Assembly (NCBI GenBank): GCA_024244665.1
Contig: JAAEOI010000393.1
Span: 1-39,767, forward strand
DNA from: Bacteroidota bacterium
Lineage (GTDB): Bacteria; Bacteroidota; Bacteroidia; Bacteroidales; GCA-2748055
Reading direction: 5' to 3'
DNA: 39,767 nt
Shown: piece after piece, positions 1-8,364 of the stretch
Layout of the letters: every line of letters begins with the position of its first letter
Numbering within the stretch: the first letter of the stretch is position 1
The notes under the pieces: generated by a model
The model's database searches: none
Told to the model about the DNA's origin: nothing
What the model saw: the letters and a program-made list of their open reading frames with translations, nothing else
Translations under genes and position numbers: made by a program

Positions 1-852
1 GACCTGAGGGACTGTGCAGCCACCTTTGCTGTGTTTGAAAAGTATCCCGATATAGAAGCTGTGATCCATTTCGCTGCTTACAAAGCGGTGGGTGAAAGTG
101 TGGAGAAGCCACTCTCTTACTACGAGAACAACCTGCTCTCCCTGGTAAACCTGATGAAAGCCATGAAGCAGTATGAGGTGGCCAATATCGTCTTCTCTTC
201 ATCCTGCACCGTATACGGTCAACCCGAAGAAGTGCCGGTTACTGAAGATGCCCCAATCCAGGAGGCCACCTCACCCTATGGTAATACCAAGCAAATCTGT
301 GAGGAAATCCTTCGCGATGTGGTGGCATCCCATTCCAAAACCAGTGTGGTATCGCTTCGCTATTTCAATCCTGTGGGGGCTCACCCATCTGCAAAAATAG
401 GGGAATTGCCCCTTGGTGTACCGGCCAACCTGGTTCCTTTCATCACCCAGACTGCCATTGGGATCAGGGAGCAGTTAAGTGTGTTTGGCGATGACTACAA
501 TACACATGACGGATCGGCCATCAGGGACTACATCAACGTGGTGGATCTTGCGAAAGCACATGTGGTAGCAATCAGGCGTCTTCTGGATAACAAACAGAAA
601 AAGCCAATGGAGGTATTTAACCTGGGAACAGGTACCGGTCTTTCGGTCCTGGAGATCATCAGGGCATTTGAATCGGCCACCGGAGAGAGTGTGAACTACA
701 AAGTGGTGGGACGCCGGGAAGGAGATATAGAACAGGTTTATGCCGACACCAGTTTTGCCAACGAAGAGCTGGGATGGGAAGCCGGAATCGGGATCGAAGA
801 GACCCTTCGCTCTGCCTGGAAGTGGGAGAAAAATATTCGAAATAAAAAATAG
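1..852 (+). CDS. galE: UDP-glucose 4-epimerase, 5'-truncated by the window edge
   Basis: This is a short-chain dehydrogenase-type NAD-dependent epimerase that interconverts UDP-glucose and UDP-galactose in the cytoplasm for surface polysaccharide synthesis. The reading frame is open from base 1, and 283 residues are visible against a usual length near 340, so about 60 N-terminal residues, including the Rossmann glycine motif, lie outside the window. The visible part has the GalE-like block VIHFAAYKAVGES, the catalytic serine block SSSCTVYG and the active-site Tyr/Lys in SPYGNTK. The internal GTG at 31 is a valine codon inside a conserved region, not a start. The stop is six bases before rfbB, so the two genes are probably cotranscribed. 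GalE is the closest match, although other UDP-hexose epimerases of the family cannot be fully excluded. Confidence 0.93.
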   Translation, partial: DLRDCAATFAVFEKYPDIEAVIHFAAYKAVGESVEKPLSYYENNLLSLVNLMKAMKQYEVANIVFSSSCTVYGQPEEVPVTEDAPIQEATSPYGNTKQICEEILRDVVASHSKTSVVSLRYFNPVGAHPSAKIGELPLGVPANLVPFITQTAIGIREQLSVFGDDYNTHDGSAIRDYINVVDLAKAHVVAIRRLLDNKQKKPMEVFNLGTGTGLSVLEIIRAFESATGESVNYKVVGRREGDIEQVYADTSFANEELGWEAGIGIEETLRSAWKWEKNIRNKK

Positions 853-858
853 CACAGC

Positions 859-1911
859 ATGAAAACCATCCTGGTTACAGGCGGAGCTGGATTTATCGGC
901 TCCCATGTGGTAAGAAAAACAGTTCTGAACCATCCCGAATACAAGGTGATCAACCTGGATCAGCTCACCTATGCAGGAAACCTGGAAAACCTGGAAGATA
1001 TCAGGGATAAGTCAAACTACAGGTTTGTCAGGGGGGATATCGTGGATGCCTCATTCCTGGCTGAGCTGTTTAATACCCACCCCATCGACGGAGTAATCCA
1101 CCTGGCAGCTGAGTCGCATGTGGACCGTTCCATTGAGAGCCCAATGGACTTCATCCATACCAACATCATTGGGACAGTCAACCTGCTCAATGCCTGCAGG
1201 GCCGCCTGGAAGGGTGCGACTGAGGGAAAACGCTTCTACCACATCTCCACCGATGAGGTGTACGGGAGCCTGGGAGACGAGGGCCTGTTCACCGAAGAGA
1301 CAACCTACGATCCCCGTAGCCCCTATTCGGCCTCAAAGGCCAGTTCCGACCACCTTGTAAGGGCATACCACCATACCTTCGGGCTCCCGGTGGTGCTGTC
1401 TAACTGCTCCAACAACTACGGGCCCAACCAGTTCCCGGAAAAACTGATTCCCCTGGCCATACATAACATAATCCATATGAAGCCTATTCCCATTTACGGT
1501 AAGGGAGAGAATATAAGGGACTGGCTCTTCGTAATGGACCATGCAGAAGCCATCGAACAGATCTTTCATCGGGGAGAAACAGGACGGACCTACAATATCG
1601 GGGGACTGAACGAATGGACAAACATCGATCTGATCAGGCTGCTCTGCAGCATCATGGACCGGAAGCTTGAACGCCCTGAAGGAACCTCCGTGGGGCTGAT
1701 TACCTATGTAAAGGACCGGGCGGGTCACGACCTGCGTTATGCCATCGACAGCTCGAGAATTTCAGACGAACTGGGATGGTCCCCCTCCCTTACCTTTGAA
1801 GAGGGGCTTGAAAAGACTGTTGATTGGTACCTGGAGAACCAGGAGTGGATGGAACGGGTCACCTCCGGTGCCTATCAATCCTATTACCAGAAGCAGTACG
1901 GAGAAAGATAG
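859..1911 (+). CDS. rfbB: dTDP-glucose 4,6-dehydratase
   Basis: The 350-residue product is an extended SDR enzyme that converts dTDP-glucose to dTDP-4-keto-6-deoxyglucose, the committed step to dTDP-rhamnose and other deoxysugars. The N-terminus has the NAD-binding GGAGFIGSH motif at about residues 8-16. It is followed by the LDQLTYAGN block, the catalytic Thr-Asp-Glu in STDEVYGS and the Tyr/Lys pair in SPYSASKASSDH. Length and motifs are normal for RfbB/RmlB. The ATG at 859 lies six bases after the galE stop with no Shine-Dalgarno sequence, as is usual in Bacteroidota. The rfbA, rfbC and rfbD partners are not in the window, so this is only part of the pathway. It converges on glmS across an 83-bp gap. 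Confidence 0.95.
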   Translation: MKTILVTGGAGFIGSHVVRKTVLNHPEYKVINLDQLTYAGNLENLEDIRDKSNYRFVRGDIVDASFLAELFNTHPIDGVIHLAAESHVDRSIESPMDFIHTNIIGTVNLLNACRAAWKGATEGKRFYHISTDEVYGSLGDEGLFTEETTYDPRSPYSASKASSDHLVRAYHHTFGLPVVLSNCSNNYGPNQFPEKLIPLAIHNIIHMKPIPIYGKGENIRDWLFVMDHAEAIEQIFHRGETGRTYNIGGLNEWTNIDLIRLLCSIMDRKLERPEGTSVGLITYVKDRAGHDLRYAIDSSRISDELGWSPSLTFEEGLEKTVDWYLENQEWMERVTSGAYQSYYQKQYGER

Positions 1912-1938
1912 TCTCAGTCTTTCGGGAAGAAGTCCACC

Positions 1939-1960
1939 GAAATCAGGACGAAATCAGGAC
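1939..1960. repeat. 11-bp direct repeat, two copies, between convergent rfbB and glmS
   Basis: The unit GAAATCAGGAC occurs twice in perfect tandem at 1939-1949 and 1950-1960, and a partial third copy begins at 1961. The 83-bp gap between the rfbB and glmS stops has no clear intrinsic terminator hairpin. The repeat is probably a small slippage product of no known role. Confidence 0.7.
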
Positions 1961-1994
1961 GAAAACCGAAAAACCAACTGACCACCGTTGAAAA

Positions 1995-3830
1995 CTACTC
2001 GACAGTAACAGACTTGGCCAGGTTTCTGGGCTGATCCACATCACATCCGCGGATTACCGCAATGTGATAGGCAATCAGTTGCAGGGGAACCACCGAGGGG
2101 ATCGATATCAGGGCCTCATCGGTCTCGGGGATCTCAATCACATGGTCTGCCATATCACGAATGGCTTTATCCCCTTCGGTAACAATGGCAATCACAACAC
2201 CGTTGCGTGCCTTCACCTCCTGGATATTGCTGACAATCTTCTCATATGAGCTGTCGTGGTTGGCAATAAAGACCACCGGCATTTTCTCGTCGATCAGTGC
2301 AATGGGACCATGTTTCATCTCAGCAGCAGGATATCCTTCAGCATGGATATAAGAAATTTCCTTCAGCTTCAGAGCTCCTTCAAGGGCCACCGGGAAAGAG
2401 ACGCCGCGGCCCAGGTAGAGGGCATTGGTGGAATCCTTATAGATTTCGGCGATCCGCATGAATTCATCATTCTGCTCCAGGATTTTCTCAATTTTCTCCG
2501 GTATATCATTCAGCTCTTTGATCAAATTTGCAAAGCGTTCATCGGAGAGAAGCTTTTTCTCTCTTCCGATCATAATGGCCATCATGGTAAGGACGGTCAC
2601 CTGGGCTGTAAAGGCCTTGGTAGAAGCCACTCCTATCTCTGTCCCTGCGTGAGTATATACACCTGCGTGGGTCTCCCGCGGAATACTTGAGCCGGCAACA
2701 TTACAGATTCCAAGCACCAAAGCGCCGGCATCCTTTGCCAGCTGAATGGCTGCCAGAGTATCGGCAGTCTCCCCGCTCTGGCTAATGGCAATGACCACAT
2801 CATCGGGGCCGATCATGGGATTCCTGTACCTGAATTCAGAGGCATACTCCACCTCAACCGCAATCCGCGCCAGGTCCTCAAGCAGGTATTCACCAACCAG
2901 TCCGGAATGCCATGAGGTCCCGCACGCAATAATGACGATCCGCTTTGCATTGACCAGCTGCTCCTTCACATCATGAAGCCCTCCCAGCCTTATTTCATTG
3001 GAATCGGGAATAATCCTCCCCCTGAAAGTATCCATAATGGAACGGGGCTGCTCAAAAATTTCCTTCAGCATGAAGTGCTCAAATCCCTGCTTTTCAATCT
3101 CTGAAATTCCAAGGTCAAGAGTCTGAATATTCACACTGGTAGCATTGCTGTTCAGGTTCTTCAGTACCAGTTCATCCTTCCGGATCAATGCAATATCATC
3201 GTTGTTCAGGTAGATCACCCTGTCTGTAAACTCAACAATGGGGGTGGCATCGGATGCTATAAAGTACTCCTTGTCGCCAAGACCGATCACGAGCGGACTG
3301 CTTCGGCGGGCAGCAATCAACAGGTTGGGTTCCTCTTTGGTGATCACCACAAGGCCATAGGCCCCGATCACCTTCTGCAACGCAAGGGAGATCGCCACCT
3401 CCACACTCACCTTCTGGGAGGTATAGATATACTCGATCAGGTTGGCCAGGACCTCCGTATCGGTCTCGCTGTAGAAACTCATTCCTTGGTCGATGAGGCC
3501 CTGCTTGAGTACTGCGTAGTTCTCAATAATCCCGTTGTGAATAATGGTGAAAAGTCCCTTCTCCGAAGTGTGTGGGTGGGCATTCAGATCGCTGGGCTCA
3601 CCATGGGTCGCCCACCTGGTATGGCCTATACCTATGTTACTGAGGGTCTCTTTCCCACGAACAAAATCTTCAAGTTCCTGGACCTTTCCCTTCTTTTTGT
3701 AGACGGCTGTATCCCCGTTTAGCAGGGCTACACCTGCAGAATCATAACCTCGGTATTCAAGCCTCTTAAGGCCTTTGATAAGTATCGGGTAGGCGTCCTT
3801 GCTCCCGATATAACCAACTATTCCACACAT
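1995..3830 (-). CDS. glmS: Glutamine-fructose-6-phosphate aminotransferase (isomerizing)
   Basis: GlmS makes glucosamine-6-phosphate from fructose-6-phosphate and glutamine, the entry to UDP-GlcNAc, peptidoglycan and lipid A. The 611-residue length is standard. Cys2, right after the initiator Met (MCGIVGYIG), is the nucleophile of the N-terminal glutaminase domain (about residues 1-220). Two SIS sugar-isomerase domains follow, with CGTSWHSG and ISQSGETADT in the first and the GRG/EGALKLKEISY blocks in the second. The protein ends in the typical PRNLAKSVTVE tail. It is the last gene of a minus-strand operon, six bases after the DUF4270 lipoprotein gene. No glmS ribozyme is possible in so short a leader, so control probably comes from the operon promoter near 6060. 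Confidence 0.97.
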   Translation of the reverse strand: MCGIVGYIGSKDAYPILIKGLKRLEYRGYDSAGVALLNGDTAVYKKKGKVQELEDFVRGKETLSNIGIGHTRWATHGEPSDLNAHPHTSEKGLFTIIHNGIIENYAVLKQGLIDQGMSFYSETDTEVLANLIEYIYTSQKVSVEVAISLALQKVIGAYGLVVITKEEPNLLIAARRSSPLVIGLGDKEYFIASDATPIVEFTDRVIYLNNDDIALIRKDELVLKNLNSNATSVNIQTLDLGISEIEKQGFEHFMLKEIFEQPRSIMDTFRGRIIPDSNEIRLGGLHDVKEQLVNAKRIVIIACGTSWHSGLVGEYLLEDLARIAVEVEYASEFRYRNPMIGPDDVVIAISQSGETADTLAAIQLAKDAGALVLGICNVAGSSIPRETHAGVYTHAGTEIGVASTKAFTAQVTVLTMMAIMIGREKKLLSDERFANLIKELNDIPEKIEKILEQNDEFMRIAEIYKDSTNALYLGRGVSFPVALEGALKLKEISYIHAEGYPAAEMKHGPIALIDEKMPVVFIANHDSSYEKIVSNIQEVKARNGVVIAIVTEGDKAIRDMADHVIEIPETDEALISIPSVVPLQLIAYHIAVIRGCDVDQPRNLAKSVTVE

Positions 3831-3836
3831 AATGAT

Positions 3837-5204
3837 TTACAATTTGATATAGACAACCTCTAATCTTATACGTTTAGGATTGGTATAAAGGTTACTCCAT
3901 AATTTGGAGACCTTTGGATTTCTTATAGCATCATAGACCTGAAGCCTGAAATTGTGGTCCGTTGTGGCTCCGTCAACCATACTCTGGAAGTGGAGGGCCA
4001 TGTTGAAACTGTAGGAATAGGTTGTATCGTAAAACATGCCCTTTGACTCAGCCCGAAGCTGTCCGCCGAACTGGCTGCCATCACCCTGGTTGGCACTGTA
4101 CAATGCAACGTAGTCGTAGAGAGGCGTCAGGGTGTCTCCCTCCTGTTCAGTAAACAGCATCATTCGTGTGGGCAGGTCTGCCAGAGCTATCCCGCTGTTC
4201 TCCTCAGGGATTATATCAAAGATCATTTTTGCCGAATTAATGGCCACTTTCCCCCCTTCAATCCACTCATCCAGACTGGGAAAGGAGAACCTCACATCGG
4301 CACCGGCCATCCCCTGGGTGTAACACAGAGGGATCTCCAGGGTTTCGTTATCAATGATTTTCGAGAGGTACACATTGGAATGGTCGTGTTCAAACACATT
4401 GATCTTCTGGGAGGAGTATTCGTTGATGCCAAAAGTCGCCCAGACAAAGTCCCTCTCGGCTGTTGAATCCACCTCAGTGCTATCGTTGGCATACTTAACA
4501 GACAACCTGGAGATCCGGTTGGAAAGCCCCACCCTGGCGATGGCACCCTCCTGAGCCGAAGAAAAGGCGGTCAGGTAAAAACCATTGAAATAGTCCTTGA
4601 AAATACTATCATTGTTGAACAGGGCCGTATCGGCCTGGACATCCAGGAACTTCTGGATAAAAGCCTGGTCCTGAATCAGGATCTCAATCGTATCATTATC
4701 CGTCGGAGTGACGGTTTTTTCTGCCAGCCATACCGGGTTATAATTCCCTTCAGTTTCATGATTAGACAAGTAAAGCGAGTCAAAATAGACCCTCTCAGTT
4801 GCCTCATGAATCCGGATGGTGAAATCCTGTTCCATATCTCCCACATAGTTGTTGATGTAAAGCGAGAGCATAATGGAATCGATCTCTGTATTGTTCGCAG
4901 GATGAAATGTGGTAGTGGTGTTGATCTGGGTGAAGATGGTGGCATCCGAACTTCCCACAATGGTATCTTCCATTTGCCCCACCAGATATACTTTTGTCCC
5001 CGAATAACTAATGTCAGAGGTAACAATGGGATAACCGGTGGCCGTATAGGCATCGATCTCAAAAATGGTATCATGAAAGAGGAATACATTGTCACCCGGC
5101 GGCAGGAGATCCTGGCCGAGGTCCTGTTCCCAGCCGGAACATGACGAAAACAACACAACTATGGTCATAATGACCGCAACAATCCACAAGTCCTTCTTCT
5201 TCAT
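3837..5204 (-). CDS. DUF4270 family lipoprotein
   Basis: This 455-residue protein begins with a basic N-terminus and a hydrophobic stretch ending in a lipobox-like FSSC with Cys22, so it is a predicted lipoprotein of the cell envelope. The opening of the mature part (a GQDLLPPGDN block followed by a threonine- and tyrosine-rich beta region) and the overall layout match DUF4270, a Bacteroidota family of unknown function. The body is rich in alternating beta segments and has no recognisable catalytic motif. It sits between a glycogen-synthase-like gene (15-bp gap) and glmS (6-bp gap). I recall this neighbourhood in other Bacteroidota but cannot check it here. The gene order suggests a link to amino-sugar or surface-polymer metabolism, which is inference. 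Confidence 0.85.
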   Translation of the reverse strand: MKKKDLWIVAVIMTIVVLFSSCSGWEQDLGQDLLPPGDNVFLFHDTIFEIDAYTATGYPIVTSDISYSGTKVYLVGQMEDTIVGSSDATIFTQINTTTTFHPANNTEIDSIMLSLYINNYVGDMEQDFTIRIHEATERVYFDSLYLSNHETEGNYNPVWLAEKTVTPTDNDTIEILIQDQAFIQKFLDVQADTALFNNDSIFKDYFNGFYLTAFSSAQEGAIARVGLSNRISRLSVKYANDSTEVDSTAERDFVWATFGINEYSSQKINVFEHDHSNVYLSKIIDNETLEIPLCYTQGMAGADVRFSFPSLDEWIEGGKVAINSAKMIFDIIPEENSGIALADLPTRMMLFTEQEGDTLTPLYDYVALYSANQGDGSQFGGQLRAESKGMFYDTTYSYSFNMALHFQSMVDGATTDHNFRLQVYDAIRNPKVSKLWSNLYTNPKRIRLEVVYIKL

Positions 5205-5219
5205 CTTAACTTAAAGCGA

Positions 5220-6029
5220 TTAATCGTTGAGAATACTGTCATAGAAAACGGAAAACTTCTCAACATATTCTTCATCACCCACATAATCTAATATGGGTTT
5301 CCCGGAATCCTTCATCACCTTAAGGACAGAATCAGGCAGGGTTTCACTTCCCTGAACCAATCCATCGGAATAGGTGGAGGCAAGGCTGACCAGGTTGTCG
5401 TAGTCGGGATCCTTCACCATGGAGACATGGTCGTCTGTGACTCCGTCCACCAGGAGTTTTTGTGAAAATGTTTTATCCAGCGGTTTATCAAAGCCTGTGT
5501 TATAGGTAGAAAAAACCACTTTTGAATCTGCAAAGAGCGGATCTTCCCTGTATGCTTTCTTTATATAAAGCGGAACCAGTGAAGTGAACCAGCCGTGACA
5601 GTGAACCAGGTCGGGAGACCACCGCAGTTTGCGGACCGTTTCAAGAACGCCCCTTGCGAAAAAGATCATCCGCTCGTCGTTATCCTTAAAAAAATCTCCT
5701 TTCGCATCGGAGACTGTCTGTTTTCGGTGAAAATAGTCTTCGTTATCTATAAAATAGACCTGCATCCTTGCTGCCTGGATAGATGCCACCTTGATGATCA
5801 GTGGGTGGTCAGTTTCGTCAATGATCAGGTTCATCCCCGATAGCCGGATCACTTCATGTAGCTGATTCCTGCGTTCGTTGATGTTCCCGTATTTTGGCAT
5901 GAAAGTGCGAATCTCCTTACCTGTCTCCTGGATTGCCTGGGGTAGAGTACGGCCAATCAGGGAAAGTTCGGTTTCCGGCAGATAGGGTGTAATCTCCTGA
6001 GAAACAAATAATACCTTTTTACTTTCCAT
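5220..6029 (-). CDS. Glycogen/starch synthase-like protein, N-terminal GT5 domain only
   Basis: The 269-residue product resembles only the N-terminal half of GT5 glycogen synthases. It has an opening strand (KVLFVSQEITPY), a D-x-V-H-C-H-G-W-F-T-S block at about residue 140 that matches the synthase HDWHT region, and no second Rossmann domain. Full synthases are about 480 residues. The ADP-glucose-binding KTGGL motif expected near residue 17 is replaced by PETEL, so ordinary synthase activity is doubtful. I chose the ATG at 6029. The longer frame from a TTG at 6059 would start inside a matching promoter element (6057-6064). It is the first gene of the operon with the DUF4270 lipoprotein and glmS. 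It may be a carbohydrate-binding or regulatory relative, and the function is not established. Confidence 0.8.
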   Translation of the reverse strand: MESKKVLFVSQEITPYLPETELSLIGRTLPQAIQETGKEIRTFMPKYGNINERRNQLHEVIRLSGMNLIIDETDHPLIIKVASIQAARMQVYFIDNEDYFHRKQTVSDAKGDFFKDNDERMIFFARGVLETVRKLRWSPDLVHCHGWFTSLVPLYIKKAYREDPLFADSKVVFSTYNTGFDKPLDKTFSQKLLVDGVTDDHVSMVKDPDYDNLVSLASTYSDGLVQGSETLPDSVLKVMKDSGKPILDYVGDEEYVEKFSVFYDSILND

Positions 6030-6056
6030 CTTGTAAGCCTGCGTTTGAAAATCATG

Positions 6057-6064
6057 CAAATTTA
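6057..6064 (-). promoter_or_regulatory. Bacteroidota-type promoter (-7 box) for the glycogen-synthase-like/DUF4270/glmS operon
   Basis: On the minus strand the sequence reads TAAATTTG, an exact match to the Bacteroidota -7 consensus TAnnTTTG. A TTG lies 17 bases upstream (6082-6084), which is a reasonable -33 element. The inferred transcription start near 6052 leaves a leader of about 23 bases before the ATG at 6029. Confidence 0.6.
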
Positions 6065-6090
6065 CTAAAAAAAAATGATTTCAATTTATC

Positions 6091-6098
6091 TATCTTTG
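6091..6098 (+). promoter_or_regulatory. Bacteroidota-type promoter (-7 box) for panC
   Basis: TATCTTTG matches TAnnTTTG exactly. Transcription should start near 6103, about 10 bases before the panC ATG. No good -33 TTTG is seen; an A-rich tract precedes it. It is divergent from, and only 26 bases away from, the opposite-strand promoter at 6057-6064. Confidence 0.6.
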
Positions 6099-6113
6099 CC
6101 GCACCATTGACAG

Positions 6114-6956
6114 ATGATCGTTTACAGAACAAAAGATGAGCTGATCCGGCACCTGGACAGCCTTCGCGGGAAGGGGAAAAGCATCGGACTGGTCCCGACC
6201 ATGGGAGCCCTGCATCAGGGGCATATCTCGCTGGTAACCAGATCGATTAGCGATAATGATTGCACAGTGGTTTCCATCTTTGTAAATCCAACACAGTTCA
6301 ATGATCCCTCCGATCTGGAGAGGTATCCCAGAACCCCGGAAAAAGATCTGGAACTGCTGCAGGAAAACGGCGTTGATCTAGTCTTTATGCCGCCTGTGAA
6401 AGAGATGTATCCTGAAGCCGACCAGAGGCATTTCGACCTGGAAGGACTCGACCGGGTTATGGAGGGTGCTACAAGAGAGGGCCATTTCAACGGGGTTGCC
6501 CAGATTGTCAGTAAGCTGTTTCAGTCTATTAACCCACACCGGGCCTACTTCGGGCAAAAAGATTTTCAGCAGCTGGTGATCATTCGCCACCTTGCAAAAC
6601 TCATGAAACTGGAAACGGAAATCATAGCCTGCCCGATCATCAGGGAACAGGACGGACTGGCCATGAGCTCAAGGAATAACCACCTCGGACGAAAAGAGCG
6701 AAAAGAGGCCCCTTTTATCTACCAGACCCTGGTAAAAGCTACTGAAATGAAGGGTGGGTTTTCACCCAATGAACTGAGATCGTGGGTCGAAAGCCGCTTC
6801 GACCAGCACCCCCTGATGAAACTTGACTACTTCGTTATTGTTGAGGATAAGGCCCTTAAACCCCTTGACTGCTGGGAGGAGGGGGTGAACAAAGTGGGAT
6901 GTGTCGCTGTCATATTGGGGGGGATAAGACTTATAGATAACATGTTTTTTAATTAA
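6114..6956 (+). CDS. panC: Pantothenate synthetase
   Basis: PanC joins pantoate to beta-alanine with ATP to make pantothenate, the coenzyme A precursor, in the cytoplasm. The 280-residue product has the nucleotidyltransferase HxGH-type motif in PTMGALHQGH (His34 and His37), then FVNPTQF, the adenylate-binding YFGQKDFQQ and the SSRN block. Length and motif order are those of the family. The start at 6114 fits the promoter at 6091-6098. panD follows 24 bases downstream, so the pantothenate branch and its beta-alanine supply are encoded together. panB is not in the window. Confidence 0.97.
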   Translation: MIVYRTKDELIRHLDSLRGKGKSIGLVPTMGALHQGHISLVTRSISDNDCTVVSIFVNPTQFNDPSDLERYPRTPEKDLELLQENGVDLVFMPPVKEMYPEADQRHFDLEGLDRVMEGATREGHFNGVAQIVSKLFQSINPHRAYFGQKDFQQLVIIRHLAKLMKLETEIIACPIIREQDGLAMSSRNNHLGRKERKEAPFIYQTLVKATEMKGGFSPNELRSWVESRFDQHPLMKLDYFVIVEDKALKPLDCWEEGVNKVGCVAVILGGIRLIDNMFFN

Positions 6957-6980
6957 CTTTACACCGCGAAACAGGTAATC

Positions 6981-7331
6981 ATGAATATAGAAGTTGTTAA
7001 ATCGAAATTACACAGGGTAAGCATTACTGAGGCCGACCTCAATTATATTGGCAGCATAACCATCGACGAAGATCTGATGGAAGCAGCGAACCTCATTGAA
7101 AATGAGAAGGTTCAGATCGTTAATATCAACAATGGTGAAAGGCTGGAAACCTATGTAATTACCGGTGAAAGAGGGAGCGGGCAGATCTGCATGAACGGAC
7201 CTGCTGCGCGGAAGGTAGCCGTTGGGGATATCATCATCATCATCTCCTATGCCTCCATGGATTTTGAAGAAGCAAAAACTTTCAAGCCAGCACTCATTTT
7301 TCCCGACACGCCAACCAATAAATTAATCTGA
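6981..7331 (+). CDS. panD: Aspartate 1-decarboxylase
   Basis: PanD is a pyruvoyl enzyme that decarboxylates aspartate to beta-alanine, which is the substrate of the neighbouring PanC. The 116-residue product has the self-cleavage site Gly24-Ser25 within YIGSIT; Ser25 becomes the pyruvoyl group. It also has Lys9 and His11 near the N-terminus, an RGSG segment and a NGPAAR block at the positions expected for the family. It starts 24 bases after panC and is probably in the same transcript. No separate strong promoter is visible; TAACTTTA overlapping the panC stop is a poor match. Confidence 0.96.
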   Translation: MNIEVVKSKLHRVSITEADLNYIGSITIDEDLMEAANLIENEKVQIVNINNGERLETYVITGERGSGQICMNGPAARKVAVGDIIIIISYASMDFEEAKTFKPALIFPDTPTNKLI

Positions 7332-7356
7332 CCCCTAATAGATTATTCTGATCCCT

Positions 7357-8364
7357 TTGAAAAAAACAATATTAAAAATCCTGAGGATCTCCGGATTCCT
7401 GGCACTTGGTATTCTATTACTCTATTTTGCCTTCAGGGGCATTGCCTTTAATGAACTGGCCGACACACTCAGAGAGGCAAATTTCCGGTGGATCGGATTG
7501 TCCCTGTTCTTTGCATTTTTAAGCTTCTTTTCCAGAGCCCGGAGGTGGGTATTGCTCATCGAGCCCCTGGGATTCAAACCCTCGTTCAAAAACACTTACC
7601 ATTCGTTGATGGTGGGCTACCTCTCCAATTTTGCCCTTCCACGCCTGGGAGAGGTGACCCGGTGCGTCACCCTGGGAAAAAGGGAGAAGATCCCCGTGGA
7701 TTCCCTCATCGGAACGGTCATTATTGAAAGGGTTACCGACCTTGTAATGCTTCTCTCCATCATGGTCATCCTGATGATCAGCTGGGCCGAAAAATTCGGG
7801 ACCTTTTTTAACGAAAACATCTTCAATCCTATGCAGGAGAAGATCACTTCATCCTTTGGAGGTATGTTCCTCTTCTGGTTCATGGTTTTTGGTACAATAG
7901 CCCTGGTGATCGTGCTTCTCTACCTCTTCAGGAAGCCCATGGGGAGAATTAGCCTGATACGTAAAATCGGAGAGTTCCTGAAGGGAATCCTTAATGGATT
8001 GAAGACCATCTATAAAATGAAACGGAAATGGGAGTTCATCCTTCATTCAGTCCTGATCTGGTTCCTCTATATTATGATGACCTGGGTGGTGGTATTTGCC
8101 TTGAAAGAGACCTCCTCACTCACCTTTGTAGACGGCATATTCCTGTTGGTGATCGGAGGACTGGGCATGTCGGCCCCGGTAACCGCAGGGTTCGGAGCCT
8201 TTCACTGGATTACCTCCAGGGGGCTGATGTTTGTTTATGGGCTTACACTTGAAGAGGGAATTGCTTATGCCACCCTGGCTCATGAATCCAACTCTCTCTT
8301 TACCATACTTCTGGGGGCCCTGTCATACATCCTCCTGATGACCACACGCAAAAAACATGCTTAG
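7357..8364 (+). CDS. Flippase-like integral membrane protein (lysylphosphatidylglycerol synthase TM / UPF0104 family)
   Basis: The 335-residue protein has about eight hydrophobic segments and the family landmarks: an early SRARRW block after the second helix, GYLSNFALPRLGEVTR near residue 90, and a VTAGFGAFHW stretch near the C-terminus. Members are related to the membrane domain of MprF and to flippase-like glycolipid proteins, and the substrate of this one is unknown. No soluble aminoacyl-transfer domain is attached. The start is a TTG at 7357 (MKKTILKIL...), 25 bases after panD, with no nearer ATG. The stop overlaps the next gene by eight bases, so translation of the two is probably coupled. 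Confidence 0.85.
   Translation: MKKTILKILRISGFLALGILLLYFAFRGIAFNELADTLREANFRWIGLSLFFAFLSFFSRARRWVLLIEPLGFKPSFKNTYHSLMVGYLSNFALPRLGEVTRCVTLGKREKIPVDSLIGTVIIERVTDLVMLLSIMVILMISWAEKFGTFFNENIFNPMQEKITSSFGGMFLFWFMVFGTIALVIVLLYLFRKPMGRISLIRKIGEFLKGILNGLKTIYKMKRKWEFILHSVLIWFLYIMMTWVVVFALKETSSLTFVDGIFLLVIGGLGMSAPVTAGFGAFHWITSRGLMFVYGLTLEEGIAYATLAHESNSLFTILLGALSYILLMTTRKKHA

Noticed and set aside
475..933. Minus-strand open frames under galE and rfbB, and similar shadows elsewhere
   Set aside because: They overlap strongly recognisable genes and have no family features of their own.
5220..6059. Glycogen-synthase-like gene as a pseudogene fragment
   Set aside because: The frame is intact, it has a matching promoter and a proper operon, and one-domain versions seem to be a family of their own in Bacteroidota.
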